6,923 nt of DNA from a bacterium (GTDB taxonomy: Bacteria; Bdellovibrionota_C; UBA2361; SZUA-149), in contig QIGM01000489.1 in NCBI GenBank assembly GCA_003230795.1, positions 1 through 6,923 on the forward strand. Reading direction: 5' to 3'. The notes beneath the pieces are model-generated. The model had not been told where the DNA came from. It was given only the letters and a program-made list of their open reading frames with translations, and ran no database searches. Position 1 is the stretch's first letter. Every line of letters starts with the position of its first letter. Both the position numbers and the translations under genes were made by a program. Shown here one piece after another: positions 6,038-6,923 of this stretch.

Positions 6038-6041
6038 CTCC
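6038..6041 (-). promoter_or_regulatory. Shine-Dalgarno that decides the start of the small membrane gene
   Basis: Read on the minus strand, GGAG overlaps the outer ATG (6043-6041) and sits 6 nt before the inner ATG (6031-6029). This is normal spacing for the inner start and is why that start is chosen. The sequence before the outer ATG (CACTATTAAGC) has no purine-rich site. Confidence 0.55.
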
Positions 6042-6043
6042 AT

Positions 6044-6223
6044 GCTTAATAGTGTTTGTTGCGCAGATACTATCTCGGTCGGTAGCCCGTGAACGAAAGC
6101 TTAGCGCTTTTTGATATTAGTCGTGATTTTTTTACCTTCTCTCCTCAAAGACCCTCAGGGCGGGCGCATGGTGTGAGAAATTAGACCTGGGCGCAGGGGG
6201 TGGGCTGAGGTATTTGATAGCGT
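6044..6223. other. Divergent intergenic region
   Basis: About 180 bp separate the small minus-strand membrane gene from the plus-strand flippase-like gene, so promoters for both must lie here or in coding sequence. AT-rich boxes occur (TTGATA at 6111-6116, a run of seven T at 6127-6133) but no well-spaced pair convinces me. A short hairpin AAAGC-TTAGC-GCTTT (6096-6110) is followed by two more T. It resembles a very weak terminator with no plus-strand gene ahead of it. Confidence 0.4.
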
Positions 6224-6923
6224 ATGGATAGTCGAGAGCCTGAAAAGAAGAAGAAAAAAGGAAAGGCCGGCATACTCTTTGGCCTGCTGGTGAGTCTTGC
6301 GCTGCTGGTTTTTCTCGCGAGAAATATCGAGTGGGAGCAGTTTTTTGCCTCCTTTGACAAGATCAATTGGCTGTATTTGCCAGTCCTGGTGCTGCTATTC
6401 TTTCTCTCTCTCTGGATTCGAGCCGTACGCTGGAGATACCTGCTGCCTAGCGGCACAGAACTCAGCACCGCTAGGCTCTTTGATGCTACCGTTGTCGGCT
6501 TATTTGGCACCTGTGTCTTGCCCTTAAGAGCTGGGGAGTTCCTTAGACCTTGGGTCCTTAGTCGCAGCCAGAATATCGGCTTTGCCGTAGGCTTTGCTAG
6601 CGTGGTGACTGAGCGTGTTTTTGATGTGCTCACGATACTGGCCTTGCTTGGGATATCTCTCTCAACCGTAGGCACTGAGCATGAGTTAGTAAGTATTGGA
6701 GCCAAGGCTCTTGGTATTCTCGCCGGAGTGATACTTCTGGTAATGCTTTTGTCTTATTTTTGTGCCGATAAGTTGCTCACGCTGCTTCGAGCTATCATTG
6801 GCAAGATGTTTCGCGGCAAGCGTGCGGCTCTGGGAGAGAAGCTTCAGAGCGCCGCCGCCGAATTCATTGACGGACTGCGAGCGATTTCTAGTGTTAAGGA
6901 GCTCTTACTGGTTCTAAGTCTCT
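6224..6923 (+). CDS. Flippase-like integral membrane protein (LPG_synthase_TM / UPF0104 family), 3' partial
   Basis: The first 233 codons are in the window and the frame runs off the right edge; family members are usually about 300-340 residues. A cytoplasmic Lys-rich start (EKKKKKGKAG, 7-16) precedes the first helix (~17-33), with further hydrophobic segments near 48-65, 85-103, 125-148, 158-178 and from about 225. Conserved family features are visible: R66 and R69-W70 after the second helix; VGLFGTCVLPLRAGEFLRPW at 91-110; and TERVFDVL at 129-136. Relatives include the membrane domain of lysylphosphatidylglycerol synthase MprF, AglD and YbhN-type proteins, linked to moving or modifying lipids or lipid-linked molecules. 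The substrate cannot be read here. The ATG at 6224 follows an in-frame TAG (6218-6220), and a GAGG lies 13 nt upstream, a long spacing. Confidence 0.9.
   Translation, partial: MDSREPEKKKKKGKAGILFGLLVSLALLVFLARNIEWEQFFASFDKINWLYLPVLVLLFFLSLWIRAVRWRYLLPSGTELSTARLFDATVVGLFGTCVLPLRAGEFLRPWVLSRSQNIGFAVGFASVVTERVFDVLTILALLGISLSTVGTEHELVSIGAKALGILAGVILLVMLLSYFCADKLLTLLRAIIGKMFRGKRAALGEKLQSAAAEFIDGLRAISSVKELLLVLSL

Noticed and set aside
6096..6112. Hairpin with T-run as a terminator on the plus strand
   Set aside because: The stem is only 5 bp, the T-run is mostly within the stem, and no plus-strand gene ends upstream.
6181..6705. Minus-strand open frame of 174 codons opposite the flippase-like gene
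   Set aside because: The product is Ser/Thr/Arg-rich low-complexity sequence, antisense to a clear membrane protein with conserved family motifs.

Overview
The window reads as an ordinary stretch of chromosome from a Gram-negative bacterium. An NtrC-type activator tail, a CCA-adding enzyme with an HD domain, a Hanks-type kinase fused to a TPR tail through one membrane helix, and a flippase-like membrane protein are a mix common in deltaproteobacteria-grade lineages (Myxococcota, Bdellovibrionota, SAR324 and relatives). That placement is an inference from gene content only. Nothing resembles phage, an IS element, a CRISPR array or an integron.

Layout. 1-188 (+) is the last 61 codons of a Fis-type DNA-binding domain, probably the C-terminus of a sigma-54 activator whose body lies off the left edge. 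It converges, with only 8 bp between stops, on a tRNA nucleotidyltransferase gene (197-1558, -). An intergenic stretch with a hairpin terminator separates this from an HNH endonuclease gene (1810-2313, -, GTG start). 2314-3234 has no convincing protein gene. It holds tRNA-Ile(GAT) and tRNA-Ala(TGC), both +, plus several inverted repeats and promoter-like boxes. 3235-5295 (+) is a 686-residue receptor-like Ser/Thr kinase with seven TPR units. It converges on two small membrane-protein genes of unknown function (5323-5583 and 5678-6031, both -). Divergent from these, 6224 to the right edge (+) is the first 233 codons of a flippase-like (LPG_synthase_TM / UPF0104) membrane protein.

How the pieces may fit. 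The CCA-adding enzyme and the tRNAs are functionally related: the tRNA-Ile gene encodes its own CCA while the tRNA-Ala gene does not, so the latter must be finished by an enzyme like the one encoded here. The Ile(GAT)-Ala(TGC) pair is the classical content of a 16S-23S spacer, yet no rRNA end is visible on either side. The right half is membrane-themed: a sensor-like kinase, two small membrane proteins and a lipid-transporter-like protein. Only the two small genes share a strand, so a joint function is speculation.

I found no clear new system. The points most worth a second look are the tRNA pair without rRNA, a kinase leader stem that would cover the ribosome binding site, the small membrane gene pair, and unexplained inverted repeats around the tRNAs.
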